NCBI GenBank assembly: GCA_017591395.1
Contig: WEDG01004114.1
Location: 186,001-250,000 of the forward strand
Reading direction: 5' to 3'
DNA: 64,000 nucleotides
Source of the DNA: Schistocephalus solidus
Lineage: Eukaryota > Platyhelminthes > Cestoda > Diphyllobothriidea > Diphyllobothriidae
Shown here: in pieces, positions 11,701-23,244 of the stretch
How positions within the stretch are numbered: position 1 is the stretch's first letter
Layout of the letters: every line of letters begins with the position of its first letter
Program-made: the position numbers and the translations under genes
The notes under the pieces: generated by a model
Database searches by the model: none
The model's input: the letters and a program-made list of their open reading frames with translations, nothing else
What the model was told of the DNA's origin: nothing

Positions 11701-13844
11701 ATCTTACCTACTTTGCTATTCTGTGACTCGTTTTAAACCCCTAGCCACTCTTTCTTCAGTTGTATAATCTAAAAAACATAATTTGCTTCCAAAAGAGTAC
11801 CTGAAAAGCTTTTTTAATACAAGTTTCCTGTAACCTATAATGGAAGTTAAAATTGCATCGAAAATCGATGTGAAAACCATATTATTTAGGGGCGTTCACA
11901 AAATCTCGTACAAATGCCATTGCTGCTCGATAGTAAATATTGCGACCCCACTTAAGTTTTTTTTTGAATCAAAAACTGCAAAATTGTCATTAATGTTTGC
12001 TGAAAGATGAAATCTTCTGTCCCTGCCCTGAAGTCAACATACAACTTTTAAATAATTTCAGACTTACTACTCCGGACGACGTCATTTGACTCCATCTACC
12101 AATAATAGTTTTGTCCTATCGATAAATACGTGCCTGGTTATAAAGATCCGTTGGAGAACACATAGGTCATTTTTAATGTAAACAGTCGGTCTATGAAATG
12201 TTTCATTATGATTGATTTGAAAAGACTTCCATTTTTATTTGTACTTTTACCATTTTAAACTATTATTTTTTAATTTTAAAGGTCAGGTTAAAATAGTATC
12301 CATATTCACATTGTAAAAGCGATATTTGTGGCCAGCTGCTAAGAAGACTGCTAAGCAAAATATTGTTCTGTATAGCCAATAGTCGGCTTTAACTCACTAA
12401 CCCAAATACTCCTGGAAATTAACTCAAAGTTATCGGTATAGGAGTGTTTCACTTCCCAAGTATAGTAACAAAATAAATACGAGCATAGTAGATACACATA
12501 CACTTTTAGCAATTTCGCTGATGATATAAACCTTCAAAACTCAATTCTAAAATATTTTTTACAAAGATTTCTTTAAAATAAACGTTTTGACTAAAATACA
12601 AATGCCGTAAGGAATGGCGGCATAGTTAATGCAGTATGAGGGAATTATTTTCCAAAGAATACTATTAACTTACATTGCAAATTGGATACTCCGACAGGGA
12701 TCTCTACTTCATCGTCGATTAATATGTGCAAATGTGAACTCACATTAGAGGGGTGTTGAATGATCACGTTACGGGTCATACTATCCCTGCAAAGCCATGG
12801 GTCTCAGCTTACTGTTTACAGGTCACGGAATTTTAATAGCAATCGAAGAGATTTTCGTCGCAAACGATTAAAATCTTAAATCTTTTTTGCTACACTGAAA
12901 CAATAATCTTTCATTATTGGTCTACCAGATCAACCGTAACGTAGCAAATTCTGTAACATTGTTGAAAGTTGACATTTCATAGCATTGCATGCATAATTGA
13001 GGTAGAGGTGGTATTCTGTTCAGGTTGTTGCTGCAAAATTAAAAATCAATTTCTCTGAGAGTAACAGCAAGTCGGCTTCCTCAGAATGAGTTCCACACAC
13101 ACATCTGCCACATCCACACCCACTGTGCGGATTAGCCAATACCAATTTTGCCACAAATCGCAAGTGTAATTACTTCTCTGGAACAGTAAAGTCCCTGGAG
13201 GTACACAAACGTGCCAGTGGGGTAGGCAATTTTTGTTGACTGTTCTTTTAACAAATTAAACGTCCCGAAAAATAACTGGCGATATTGCTTATATCTAAAT
13301 TCATCTGTATTCATGCATTAAAAACCACTTGCATGAACCATTTTCTTTAAAGCACGAAATGGTTTCTCTCTAGACGGTTTTAACTACCCCTGCATATATT
13401 TGCAAAAAAATCCGCTTAACTTCGACCACGGTGAGTAACGCAACACACGAAAAGTTCATGCATTCACGGAAACAGATTGATCACTCAGATAACACGTAAA
13501 ATGCCAAGAACAAACTTCCTGATTAACAACTAATGGCATATATTGCAAGAAATATTCCGAAAGTTAAAAATAAGATATTTGCTAAGGAAATTCGCTATGC
13601 TGAAAGCACGAATACATACATCAAACGAGTAGTTTCAAGATCAGAGATGATACTCATGTAAGCATTTAAACAATGAAATTTGGCGAACGTACGCTTTTGA
13701 ATATTTATCATCAGATCTTTACAGTAATATGAAGGTTTAAAATCCAATAAACAGTAAGTATGGGGCAGAGAGTTGAGGGCTTTCAGAGGTCAGGGGTTAA
13801 AGTCTAGTCCTATAGGGGCGAGGGTTGGGGAGGGGACGGGGAAG
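8713..13844. other. AT-rich region, nothing recognised
   Basis: Short overlapping frames on both strands around 9170-9850 and 11390-11660 have AT-rich, low-complexity composition and no motifs. No gene, RNA or mobile element supported. Confidence 0.4.
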
Positions 13845-15260
13845 GTGTACGGTAATTATTTAGGTTTCTGCTTCGTCGCTGTGACGCGACGTCGCAGGAG
13901 GTGTGAACGCAGATGTTGAGCTTGTTTTCGGCCAAGGGGGCCACTACAAACGTTCTTCGCGTGCACAAAGCTGTGTCGGTCAACAGTATGGCCACTGTCT
14001 TTGCCATCGCAAGTATGCGCTGGCGCGGGAACTTGATGCGTTTCATCGCCACTTTATAGATGACACGGAAGGTTCGGTTACCGTCTACCCAGTGACCGCT
14101 GTCAACCAAGTGAGCCACAATTGCGGAAGAGATGGACTTTACCGGGCCTTAATTTAGCCAGGTAGGATGGTACTCGCGCGTCCGCTTGAATACTTTTTGG
14201 ATGAATGATTTAATGAATTAATGAATGATTTTTCGACCAATATAACCTGCCCCGCAGGAGCAAGCGAAGGCGTAGATGCACTTAGAAGAGGTCTGAAACG
14301 TCCGTCTATCCTTGCTTTCAAGGCGAAGAAATGAAGCGCTTGAGGACAGTAGTCTTATCTTAGCGTATGGGTACATGCGCATGATAGCAGCGTTGAAGCA
14401 AAGATCTAGAAGTTTGCTCACTGGATCCCCTCGAAAAGGTAAAGTTAGAAATACATCCTTCTCAGTCGTCGGCATGTCCGATTTCGGGGGATTTTTCGCC
14501 ACATATTTATTGATCAACTCCTGGGGAAATCTGTTTTATCTCAGTGTTTTGTATAAGGGCGAGTTTCTTCACAAATGTATCAGGAGTACATATTATTCTG
14601 GCTCGGTTGAGGAGGCAACGGACTAATCTTCTTTTCTGACTAAGTGGTACAAAACTGCAGAAATTCTTGTATTGACCTGTCCACATTGTCTTACGCACTT
14701 CACCTCTACAAATTGTTCCATCAAGCGCCCTGTTTAGAAGGAAAGTGGAGGCATTCTCCTTTCTCTTTTTCCAACGTGAAGGTTAGTGCTGGGTAAGTCT
14801 GATTCACATTATCCAAGATAGTGTCCAACTTAAGCTTTTCATCTGTTATTGCAAAAATATCATCAATATATTGAGAATAGGAAAAAAAGGTCCTTTATAA
14901 CTGGAGAGAGCTAATTGTTCTCAAGGTTTCCCATGAGGACGTCAGCAAGTAGAGGTCAAAGGGCGATTCCATCGCTATGCCCTTGTTTTGATGGTAAAAT
15001 TGACCATCGAAAGTGCTGCGAACATTAAGCATGCAGCGAAAAGAGCAATTCCTTGAGGTCTCCGACTGTCATGCCATCTAAAACTCTCGTCACATAAAAA
15101 TTGTATGGTTTCCGTGGGGAAAATATTACTAAAAAAGACGCGACATCTTAGGACAACATTGTTTTCCCATTGAGATTTGTGTTTCATTCGGAATCGATGA
15201 ATCCAAACGTGTCCCGTAGGCTATATGGTGCTATTTGGTGTCGAATCGGCTAAAGTCTTT
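13845..15260 (-). pseudogene. Penelope-like retroelement relic (RT and GIY-YIG)
   Basis: On the minus strand, fragments occur in the expected order. Reverse transcriptase palm: FYHQNKGIAMESPF near 14958-14990, matching the PLE 'GxAMGSP' block; the catalytic motif YIDDIF at 14853-14870. Then the connector with TGQYKNFCSFVPLSQKR (14600-14690) and the ~14500-14300 block with PFRGDPVSKLL. Then the GIY-YIG endonuclease start CSCGAGYIGR (14233-14262), and after a disrupted stretch AHLVDSGHWVDGNRTFRVIY (about 14060-14115). Several frameshifts and stops, including one that breaks GIY-YIG. A PLE normally copies itself by target-primed reverse transcription using this fused RT plus endonuclease. This copy is dead and 5'-truncated. 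Confidence 0.88.
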
Positions 15261-15390
15261 CTGCTAGGCACTTCGCAATTGCATGACAGGACTAGAGTAT
15301 AACCCCCGCCTTTGAATTCCCTTGACCCTCTACCCCATAATTACTGTTTTTGAATGTTTAAACATGTATTAATCTATCCTAATATTAATG

Positions 15391-15434
15391 TTAAGACCTG
15401 ATGATGAACAGTCGAAAGCGTTCGTTCGTCAAAA
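15391..15434 (+). ncRNA. possible hammerhead ribozyme motif, weak
   Basis: CTGATGA (15398-15404), GAAA (15414-15417), a short stem III AGC/GTT ending at a possible cleavage site after 15427, and stem I GAC/GTC. Stem II (TGAACAGTC) pairs poorly, which is the main weakness. It lies just upstream of the minus-strand PLE and in the orientation opposite to it, the same arrangement as the left terminal repeat of the PLE at 35.7 kb. Confidence 0.35.
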
Positions 15435-15439
15435 TTGAT

Positions 15440-16542
15440 TAAGTTCATTTAAAGTAACGCATGAGAATGCAACCAGATGATGATATGAAACAACAAGGCA
15501 ACTTTAAGGATATGTTTATGGTTATATTTTTTTGCATTTCTCGAAAACAAGATGAGAAAAACAGAAAAAAGATCCTTTAATTTCGCAGGTGAGAACGTCA
15601 AAGGAGTTGGCATTTGCATCAAGGAGAATTTTGAGATGCCAGTTGATGGGTGAAGCATCCTTTTCTCATAATGAGATGTTTTTCTGTAAATGCATAACAA
15701 GAAACGTTTTCCTAATTAACATTAATGCGCATTTTCAGACGATGTTGGAGTCTGAGAGTTTTCTTGGAATACTAACTATGCTGATCAATATGTTGCGATA
15801 AGCACTAGTCTCCTAGGGCAATCTAAAACATAGGACCATCAGATTGCCTGCGGTGGTCATCGCTTTGCGCGTTTGGGTTTAACCTAAGGTCTTCGCAGGC
15901 AGCTGAGTATCTTCTTGTAATATACTCTAGATAGGGTTACCCATCAAAATTACGATAAAGGTGCTTTTGCTAGCGCCCTATTTCGTATTTATGAAACTGC
16001 AGTCAAACGGAGCGAGTGAGGTCAAATGACGTGAATCATAGTCCAAATTGACTAAGATTTTCCTTCCGAATTTTTCCCAAAGCTCAGAACATAAGGATCG
16101 TCTGCATCATGCTTTTCGGCATTCGGTATGAACTGCATGCGCAAATATATAAGAGGTCATTGAAAACCGTATACTATGATTTAAAAAAATTAACTTGACG
16201 CACCTATTTGCATTGATTGTGGGAATTACGTGAGATGGTGGGATTTTTGTACATTGAATCGATGTGTTTTCTTTAACAAACTCTGAAAGCACCCGCCATG
16301 CAGGTGAAAAAGATATGTGTGGACCACATACTCACCTTAACGTGAAACATCACAGTAAAATCATGAAGAGGTACAACTTCACGGGCAATTTATTTTTGTT
16401 GCTTTGGAAACCGAAAAATGGGTGCGGTTGTGTCGCCATATATATTCCTAGCACGTGTTTCTGAATGCCAGCGAAATTATAATATGTCATCCTACCAAAC
16501 CCCTTTTCTGAGTCTGAGCGCATACCATTACTAAAACAGAAG
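15440..16542. other. AT-rich spacer, nothing recognised
   Basis: Short frames only; no repeat or domain recognised. Confidence 0.35.

Positions 16543-16577
<35 letters not shown>
16543..16577. repeat. (AT)n microsatellite
   Basis: AT dinucleotide run with one TTT interruption. Confidence 0.97.
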
Positions 16578-16609
16578 AACTATTCAATTTATTTGCCCAA
16601 ATTAGGAAA

Positions 16610-17285
16610 GACTAGGTGACCCCCCGACAGCAAGAGAAAGGTTTTCGTATAGCCGAAAATGCAGCCACCTGAGCTATGAGGTCCCACCGGGAGCCGTGAG
16701 TATAATCACACTTGAGTCAAGGTACCCGCCATCTTGCAATCATCCAGTGGATTCGAGATGAATTACTGAGGAAATCCTGCTTGAACCTCGACCAAGTAAC
16801 CAGCGGGGCGGTGGATGCCTGAAAGATATTTTAAACGGGCCGACTAAAAATGATTTATTTGTTAAAATCTCGGCGGCCTTTGTGGGATTCGACTCATGAC
16901 AACAAGGTAAAGGCTTAAGTACTGTCAACGCTCTAAACCCCTGAGCTCCGACGCTTCATCGGGAACCGTGAGTTTACGCACACTTGAGTAAAGTAAACTG
17001 TCATCTTGGAGTGTGTTTCCTAGATTAATTACTAAGGAAATTCTGCTTGAACAGTTAGCTTACTGGATAAGAAGTGGTGAATTCGATACGTTTCAGTAGG
17101 CGGTTTGTTAAGCGACAGTGGTTCAAATTGAATTTCGAACGAAACATTTGCCGACTGAAACAACGTAGTTGTCAGGCCAAAAGGTAACCCAAAATTTCAG
17201 GATTTTTCACAATTCATGGATCCGGTGTGTGAGTTTACTCACACTTGGAGCAATTTGCCCCTTCAGTCTACTACAATGCTACGAC
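16610..17285 (-). repeat. tandem tRNA-like SINE units (about 2.5)
   Basis: On the minus strand, two A-box-like motifs, TAGCTCAGGTGG (16665-16676) and GGAGCTCAGGGG (16938-16949), lie about 272 bp apart. The second is followed by the B-box-like GAGTCGAATCC (16885-16895). Each head is preceded by the same ~100-bp segment, seen on the plus strand as 'GTGAGT...CACACTTGAGT...GAAAT(C/T)CTGCTTGAAC', at 16690-16790 and 16970-17065. A third partial copy sits near 17230. tRNA cloverleaf pairing does not hold, so these are tRNA-derived SINEs, not tRNA genes. Confidence 0.55.
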
Positions 17286-17639
17286 TAAACCAAGTATGGT
17301 ATAGTACGTAGACTGAACAAGGCGGTTTTCATAAGTAAGCCCTCCAAAATCCACCAGGCTCAATTAATTGATGTGATCTGTTAGGAGTTTCATTCAAAAT
17401 TCAAGTATTCCTTCTCAACAAACAGAAGAATCCGCTTAATAATCATCTGTCTGCCATTTATTCATGGTTATTTTCTCTTTCTACATAAAAATATTGCATT
17501 TGATAAAAGGGTGTCCACTGCCCAGGTAACAGGAGGTGATTAACTTATGTAAGCTTCTCGATCTGTTTATAACCTTCCCAGAAAATTCGCCTAACGTCTA
17601 CTAAAGTGCGCTGAGAGCGCGAGAACGATGAAAACAAGA

Positions 17640-17765
17640 CAGACAGCAGTGGATATTGCTGGCTTATTAGCCCTCGTCAGACAGTCTTACCCAGTCCCGG
17701 ATTTGTGGGAACCATGTTTCGAAAACACACCGGTTAGCCATCGAGCGTACGGAATCCAGTAATCT
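17640..17765 (-). mobile_element. hammerhead-bearing SINE, decayed copy (family C)
   Basis: Minus strand: A-box-like TGGCTAACCGG and a B-box-like GGTTCCCAC precede CTGACGA (17674-17680) and the stem II hairpin GGCT-AATA-AGCC. The GAAA is changed to GCAA and stem III is eroded, so the ribozyme should be dead. Confidence 0.5.
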
Positions 17766-17914
17766 ACAACAAAACCGCGGGTTCACTCAAGGGTGCTCAC
17801 CGATCAAGTTGCCTTAGGTTGTCATCCCGTGCTGCCTTGTGACTAAATTATTTTCATTGGCACGCAATCCGATAGCATCCTGCAATATATGCTGACATAC
17901 CGTACCTATTTTTT

Positions 17915-18040
17915 TGACGAAAGCTCACCGATCGCTAACAGAATTCACTTATTCCACTCATGCCTTGGAGCTCACTCTCGAGCCCAGCCAGCAGTCGTAC
18001 GCTGAAGAGTCAGAAATGGCCATTCCATTCTCCCTTAAAT
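17915..18040 (+). repeat. SINE family C tail plus hammerhead fragment
   Basis: Carries CTCACCGATCGCTAACAG...GGAGCTCACTCTCGAGCC, shared with 37955-38105 and 56590-56670. It is followed by CTGAAGAGTCAGAAATGGCC, a family-C hammerhead core in which stem II is deleted. Confidence 0.55.
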
Positions 18041-19364
18041 TTGTCGACATTTTTAATTTGCCTTTATAGAGATCCCCGTAAAATTTATCATTCACCTGTT
18101 TTTGCTTCCACCTTCGAATTTTGCGCAATTTTCTGAAAACAAGGATGCTCTGCAGCATCGGATGAAGGTTATCGACATTTCAAAGTACACATGCACTATC
18201 TTGTGAAGATGAATAAAATATCACTGACAACCCATTTCTTGCGATTTAAACATGCATATAACACACACTTTTGCACCAATTGCAAGGAGCGAGATCAGAG
18301 AAGGTGATTACCGCATATAAAATCAGTCTTTTTTGGAAAAAATTAGGAATTTTCATCATGAAATCTGCAAAGGCATGTCAGCCGCATAATGCAGAGCATT
18401 GGCTGTTTTAATGAACTACGTTGCGGCATCTCAGTAACGTTAGAAAGCTGTACAACTTCAATTCTAAAACAGTGGCACCATAAAAAGTACTATTAAACGA
18501 GATAAGGGTTTCCCATCAGTAACACGAGGCTTGCCGTAATGGTAACAGGTTATCCTCCGCAAATCAGTATCCGTGTTTGAAGGCAATTCATCACTTAAGC
18601 AGCGATTCTAAGTAAAATCTGTTAAGGGGTCTACTCAAACTTGAAGAAGTGAGCCTCGACAAACACACAAGTTTGATTATTAATAAGCTGACCTCTGCAG
18701 AAACAGAGGTTTTTGTGGATAAACTCTTTTTTAGTAGCTCTAAAAGAACACGTGGTGGTCAGGCTGGGTACAGTCAAGGTGAATTTCTTATTGATGCGAC
18801 AAGGTGACATAAGGGAGAGAAACGGGCAATGATTTCCAGGTAACTGGGTAAGACGATGTTAAATGCTCATTGAAGGTGGTAGGGGACGGGTGGTGAAGGT
18901 TGGATAGTCCTTCCATTTTAAGCAATGCAGAATCAATATTGACGAGGAGAAAAGCGACTGGGATGGTCATTTTGGGCATAAAAGCCACCATAAGCCAGAC
19001 AGACCGGCACAATCCGGCTCAAAAATAGAGCAGTTATCCACCACTCAGATGATACAAATTATGGCAGATGGGTGTCAGGAGATTGGTGAAAGTGTAGGAT
19101 AGGTGCTGGAGAGGAAATAACTCTTCTTTTATGGCATTAATGCACTCAATTTGAATATTGTACTGTCAGTCCGTCAAAACCGGTAAATTTTGCCTCACAT
19201 AGTAACAAAACGTGGGGCGAGGCTTGTGCTGAAAAATTCCCTATAAGTTTCAACACAATCTTTTAAGGAAATTGAAGAGCTAAATACAAAAAACTGGAGC
19301 CTACAGCAGAAAACAGACAGGTAACGTTGGATGATTCGAAAGTTTGACTATCATATCTGATGTC
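18041..19364. other. unassigned spacer
   Basis: No supported gene or repeat. Confidence 0.3.
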
Positions 19365-19455
19365 GAGAAAGCCAAGAGCTGGACAGGGCCGGGTGACTGG
19401 CGCGGCCGGAGCCACTTCCAGGCGTGCAGCCACCCTTGGGTGACCAACCGATGAG
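19365..19455 (+). repeat. possible fragment of the ~370-bp repeat
   Basis: The order GTCGAGAAAGCCAAGAG... TGACTGGCGCGGCCGG ...CAGGCGTGCAGCCACC follows the middle of the repeat at 471-842 (GTCAAGACAGAGTCAAGA, GGCTGGCGCGGC, AGGCGTGCCACCAC), but with low identity. Confidence 0.35.
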
Positions 19456-20700
19456 ACAAATCAAACACACACAGTTATATAATGCACCAGAACAGCAATT
19501 GACGGAAAGCATATCTGGGTTTTCAACTAGTAGCCCCACTGGAACTACGGTAAATAGGGTAATATTTACATAAAACCATCTACGTATTTGCAGCTGACGC
19601 AGCTGTCAAACTTCAACCCAACTAATTACTTAAAATTTCAAACGAAACTTGAAAGTTTGCCACTTGAAAAATGCTCATCAAGATCATGGAGTAGTTTCTG
19701 AGTCAGTCGCGGTACAGTTGCCTGGGGACAGAAAGCTGCAGCGCTCGCCAAAATCAATGCCCAAAGGGCAGGAGTTGACAGGACGGTCAGAGACACGTTT
19801 CAGCCAGCAAACATCTCAAGCAAACGTGCCCTTTGGCGAGGAAATTGGACAGTTTAGGGGGCAAAGTAGAGAATGTAGTTCAGGCAGCACAAAAAGAATA
19901 CTCGTAGGTAACAAATGTTTACTGAGCCGACTGCCAACGCTTCAAACCTGTCAAAGATTTGTGATGACAGATGCCATGCATACTGTCATACAGACTGATT
20001 TCATTTGAAGTTCAACGAAACCCGACTGCACCTTAAGGATAAGATGGTCTGGCCTCTCCTTTCTTCGCTGGTTTGGCAGAAATTGCACCCAGGATTGGGG
20101 AAGTATGTCACAACGTTCACCAGCTTTAAGCTAATTTCCTTCCCAGCTATGTCCTTATTTTCTCAAATCTAAACTTTTCAAGAGAAAAAATCCAAAAATG
20201 AATGGTTAGTTATAAAATTCATATATACATGGACGCAAGTGAACATAGTTTGCGCACGAACACCGATGATGGGCGTCTCCAACCCGATAGGAACGGAGAC
20301 ACTGGCAACGACTCAGTAACAATCGATAAGACGTGCACGGACAGATGCAAACGAGGGACGAGAAACAGACATGTGGGTCCAGACAACAAACGCGGGCAAT
20401 GCAGACGGGGTCAATGACAATTGCCATCCCGACACAGCCCCCAAGCGAGGGAAACAAATCAATGACCAGCAGGACAGCAATTAACTCCCCCACCCCCCTG
20501 CAGTGCATCCTGAATGAATAGCTGTAGAGCCAGCATGTGCAGAACCCATAAATACTGTGAGGCGCCGTACTGAACCTACCTCCGACGATGGAATCTTGTT
20601 TGATTTTGAAACGTCAGGATATTAAACCTATTGTTCCCGTGATCGCCTCATTTTCTGATTTATTCCCGGGGGCGCCCATTTTCGCTTCAATTAGCAATAT
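19456..20700. other. unassigned, two open frames of doubtful value
   Basis: A plus-strand frame of 119 codons at 19649-20008 and a minus-strand frame of 100 codons at 20206-20508 lack recognisable motifs and neighbours. Composition is more mixed than the flanking AT-rich DNA, so an old repeat or an exon is possible. I do not assign a product. Confidence 0.25.
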
Positions 20701-20725
20701 ATATATATATTTATATTGATAATGT

Positions 20726-20821
20726 GGAACCGACAAAGACAAGGGAGACCGGAATGGCCATTTCTGGCTTATTAGCCGTCATCAGCCAGGGATACCGGTC
20801 TCCCTTGTCTTTGTCAGTTCC
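20726..20821. repeat. long perfect foldback around a hammerhead core
   Basis: A 21-bp perfect inverted repeat, 20732-20752 (GACAAAGACAAGGGAGACCG plus one G) with its complement at 20795-20815, extends to 27 bp with one mismatch (GGAACC/AGTTCC). The 42-nt interior is the family-C hammerhead. The foldback is therefore an extended stem I of the ribozyme. Confidence 0.92.
20749..20789 (-). ncRNA. type I hammerhead ribozyme (family C, best copy)
   Basis: Minus strand in order: CTGG (20786-20789), CTGATGA (20779-20785), stem II hairpin GGCT-AATA-AGCC, GAAA (20761-20764), stem III ATGG/CCAT with no loop, cleavage nucleotide T at 20753, then CCGG (20749-20752) closing stem I. The expected G-C pair at the base of stem II is a C/A mismatch here, which could lower activity. 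The flanking 21-bp arms can lengthen stem I. Confidence 0.72.
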
Positions 20822-20859
20822 ATTCCATCATATGCTACACGTCACTATGCGACCGCCTG

Positions 20860-20933
20860 CGAGGGCTCTAGTCTCAGCTCCAGGGCACAACGGAACATGC
20901 ATGTTCCTTAAGCAGATCGGTGAGCCCCACACT

Positions 20934-20936
<3 letters not shown>
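20860..20936 (+). repeat. SINE family C tail, partial
   Basis: CTCAGCTCCAGGGCACAACG then AGATCGGTGAGC matches the tail after the hammerhead at 26220-26312. Confidence 0.55.

Positions 20937-20982
<46 letters not shown>
20937..20982. repeat. (AT)n microsatellite
   Basis: Uninterrupted AT run. Confidence 0.98.
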
Positions 20983-20984
<2 letters not shown>

Positions 20985-21649
20985 TAATGGAGCGCTTTCC
21001 GATCGGTTACACCGATCGGCAAGTTGCCTATTGAATCTGTCCTATTTGTTAGCAATTGGTCTTGAATGTGACAAGAATGGTCGAACATGCGGCAGCTGAG
21101 TGAAGGAATGAAGCCGGGAGTGACTTGCATCTTTGCTTACAGGCCCATAATATATAAACAAGTTCAATAAGCTCCTAACCCCACATTCGGTGCTGAGACA
21201 CAGCTTGGTCGAAGCCATCAGGTGCTCGGTGAGTGCACAGTCTAACACATTTTCCCACGCCAATGGCAAGATGGCCAAGAAATCATCAGGTCAACATGCA
21301 GCAAGGTGATGGAATTTAAATGACTAGCGACGCACATACCGGCAAGTAAAAAATTAGCGCATCAAAGAGCATTCATCCTTCATTAACGAGAGAACCGGTA
21401 ATTATCATAGGTATGTGTTAACATAACACATTCATCCTATAAATACCAGCACTCCTTGTGAATGCATTAAGATATCCGAAGCTATCTAATGATTTGTTCA
21501 AGCATGAATCCAAAAGTCTGACGAACAAAGGTCATGTTCCAGCGATCACGTAAATGTGTTGGATGTTAAAGTTCAAGATATGGAACAAAATCCTTTTACT
21601 CGGAACAAAGGTGGTCTAGTAACATATTTTCATGTCCTAGCCATAAAAT
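20983..21649. other. unassigned spacer
   Basis: Contains the short dyad CCGATCGG-TTACA-CCGATCGG near 20998-21018; nothing else recognised. Confidence 0.35.
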
Positions 21650-21790
21650 GTTACCCTTAGTTTATAACTAACCATAACCCTAAACCTAGCCCTAACCTTA
21701 ATCCTAAACCCTCTTAAATTTAATCCATATCCTTAACCAAGCACAGAAAAAACTCTTACCCTTAATTGTAACCCAAAACGAGTCTCCTTA
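21650..21790. repeat. diverged telomere-like CCCTAA repeats
   Basis: About 140 bp of degenerate CCCTAA units (CATAACCCTAAACCTAGCCC then TAACCTTAATCCTAAACCC). Similar stretches occur at 37355-37540 and, in the opposite sense, near 43800-43860. The spacing is irregular, so this is interspersed sequence, not a telomere. Confidence 0.65.
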
Positions 21791-23244
21791 AAAACTTGCT
21801 CATGCCAACAAGTATAAGGAGTGGTATGTACGTCCTCGTTTTCCACGGAAACGCACACTAATTCAGTCCAGGATCTTGCGCAAGAAGCCAGAGGTTCCGA
21901 CCATATGGGTCACAACATTATTTATTTAGTCTCCAGGCGTCTGGTAAAGCACACAGGAAAAAAAGTAATTTGTGTACCAACTTGGCAAAAATGTGGCCTT
22001 CTTGAGAGTGCCTGCTTCAAAGAATAGTGGGTATTAAGTTGATATTAACCAAATGATTATACTTATTCAGACGAGAGCCGTGTTTTCTATGCGGCACCCT
22101 CAAAAATGTGAGATCAAAGCAGCTCACTACTGTTGTTTGAAATCCTAGCGCTTTGTGCGCAGGACCAGGGCGTATATTTGGCACGTGAAGACATTGTGGG
22201 TACCTCTGTTCAACATCTTTCGCTGTCAGCATCAGGTTATAGATCAGCCCAGACTATCCGCTAATATAATGGGAATGGAATAGAAGGTGAGGTCATTATG
22301 ATGGATGGGTTTTTGAGTTTGAGCTGTCGTTTTTTGCTCTTCATCCCCGTGGGTAAATGTTACCCTAGCTAGTTCCCTTTGATATATTGATCTTTATTAT
22401 CGTGTCCTTGTCCGAACCATGATCGTGAGGTTATCTTTAGCCGTGTTTTGAAGGAACCTAAATCACCAAATTCACTGAAGACTGTCCGTGCTGGTAGCTG
22501 TTGCACGTTCCGACCGATATTCCATATTTGTGATCTTTCTGCGCTAAATTTACTAAGTTTTCATCAACGAAAGCCCACGCAGTTGAAAAACGCCACTGCG
22601 GTTGGCATCTTGCACTCAAGTGTCAACTGAAAATCAACCGTCGATCTCAGGCCTCCTGTCGAAAATGTCGTTCTATCTTCAACAAAACTCAAGATACCGA
22701 GATAATTTTGTAAAAAAAACACAGAATGACTGAAGATATTTTTTTAAGAGACATGGTTGGATGTTGAGATTAAATCGGAAATAATTTAACCTGCATCCTT
22801 CTGCCCTTTCGTAAATTGAAAGAAAATCAGTATGCAGCAGACGCGCAGGGGTTGCTGTTTCGTCAAACAGAATTGGCGTGGTAACTGAAAGTACTTATTT
22901 GCAAACTTGAATTATTTGTAGTCATTGTGGCTGACATATGCACGCCTCGATTGTTAAATGCTTTTAAAGGTATTATATTTGCTAGCATTTATATTCCCCC
23001 TAACTTAAATCCACTTTTTCGATTTTCTGACACAAAAAATGCTACAATGTCTTGGGAACAGCTTATTCTTTGAAATGGTATTTTTAACCGTGTAAACCAT
23101 CGTTCGCTTACATTTTTAGGTTTCCATTATCTTGTTTTCGACAAAACTCAAACTTATACCTCTCTTGCTTACATTTTTTATCAACCACCTAGTTTATGAG
23201 CATTTTGTGTTATATGCCTTCCAGAAATATATTCCTTTTCTAAG
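21791..23244. other. unassigned spacer
   Basis: No supported gene. The last part, from about 23100, may already belong to the LINE relic that follows. Confidence 0.3.

Noticed and set aside
19649..20008. 119-codon plus-strand frame as a gene
   Set aside because: No motif, no supporting neighbour and no clear start context; kept only as a note in the spacer entry.
21650..21790. Telomere or chromosome end
   Set aside because: CCCTAA-like units are degenerate and irregular, and ordinary sequence continues on both sides.
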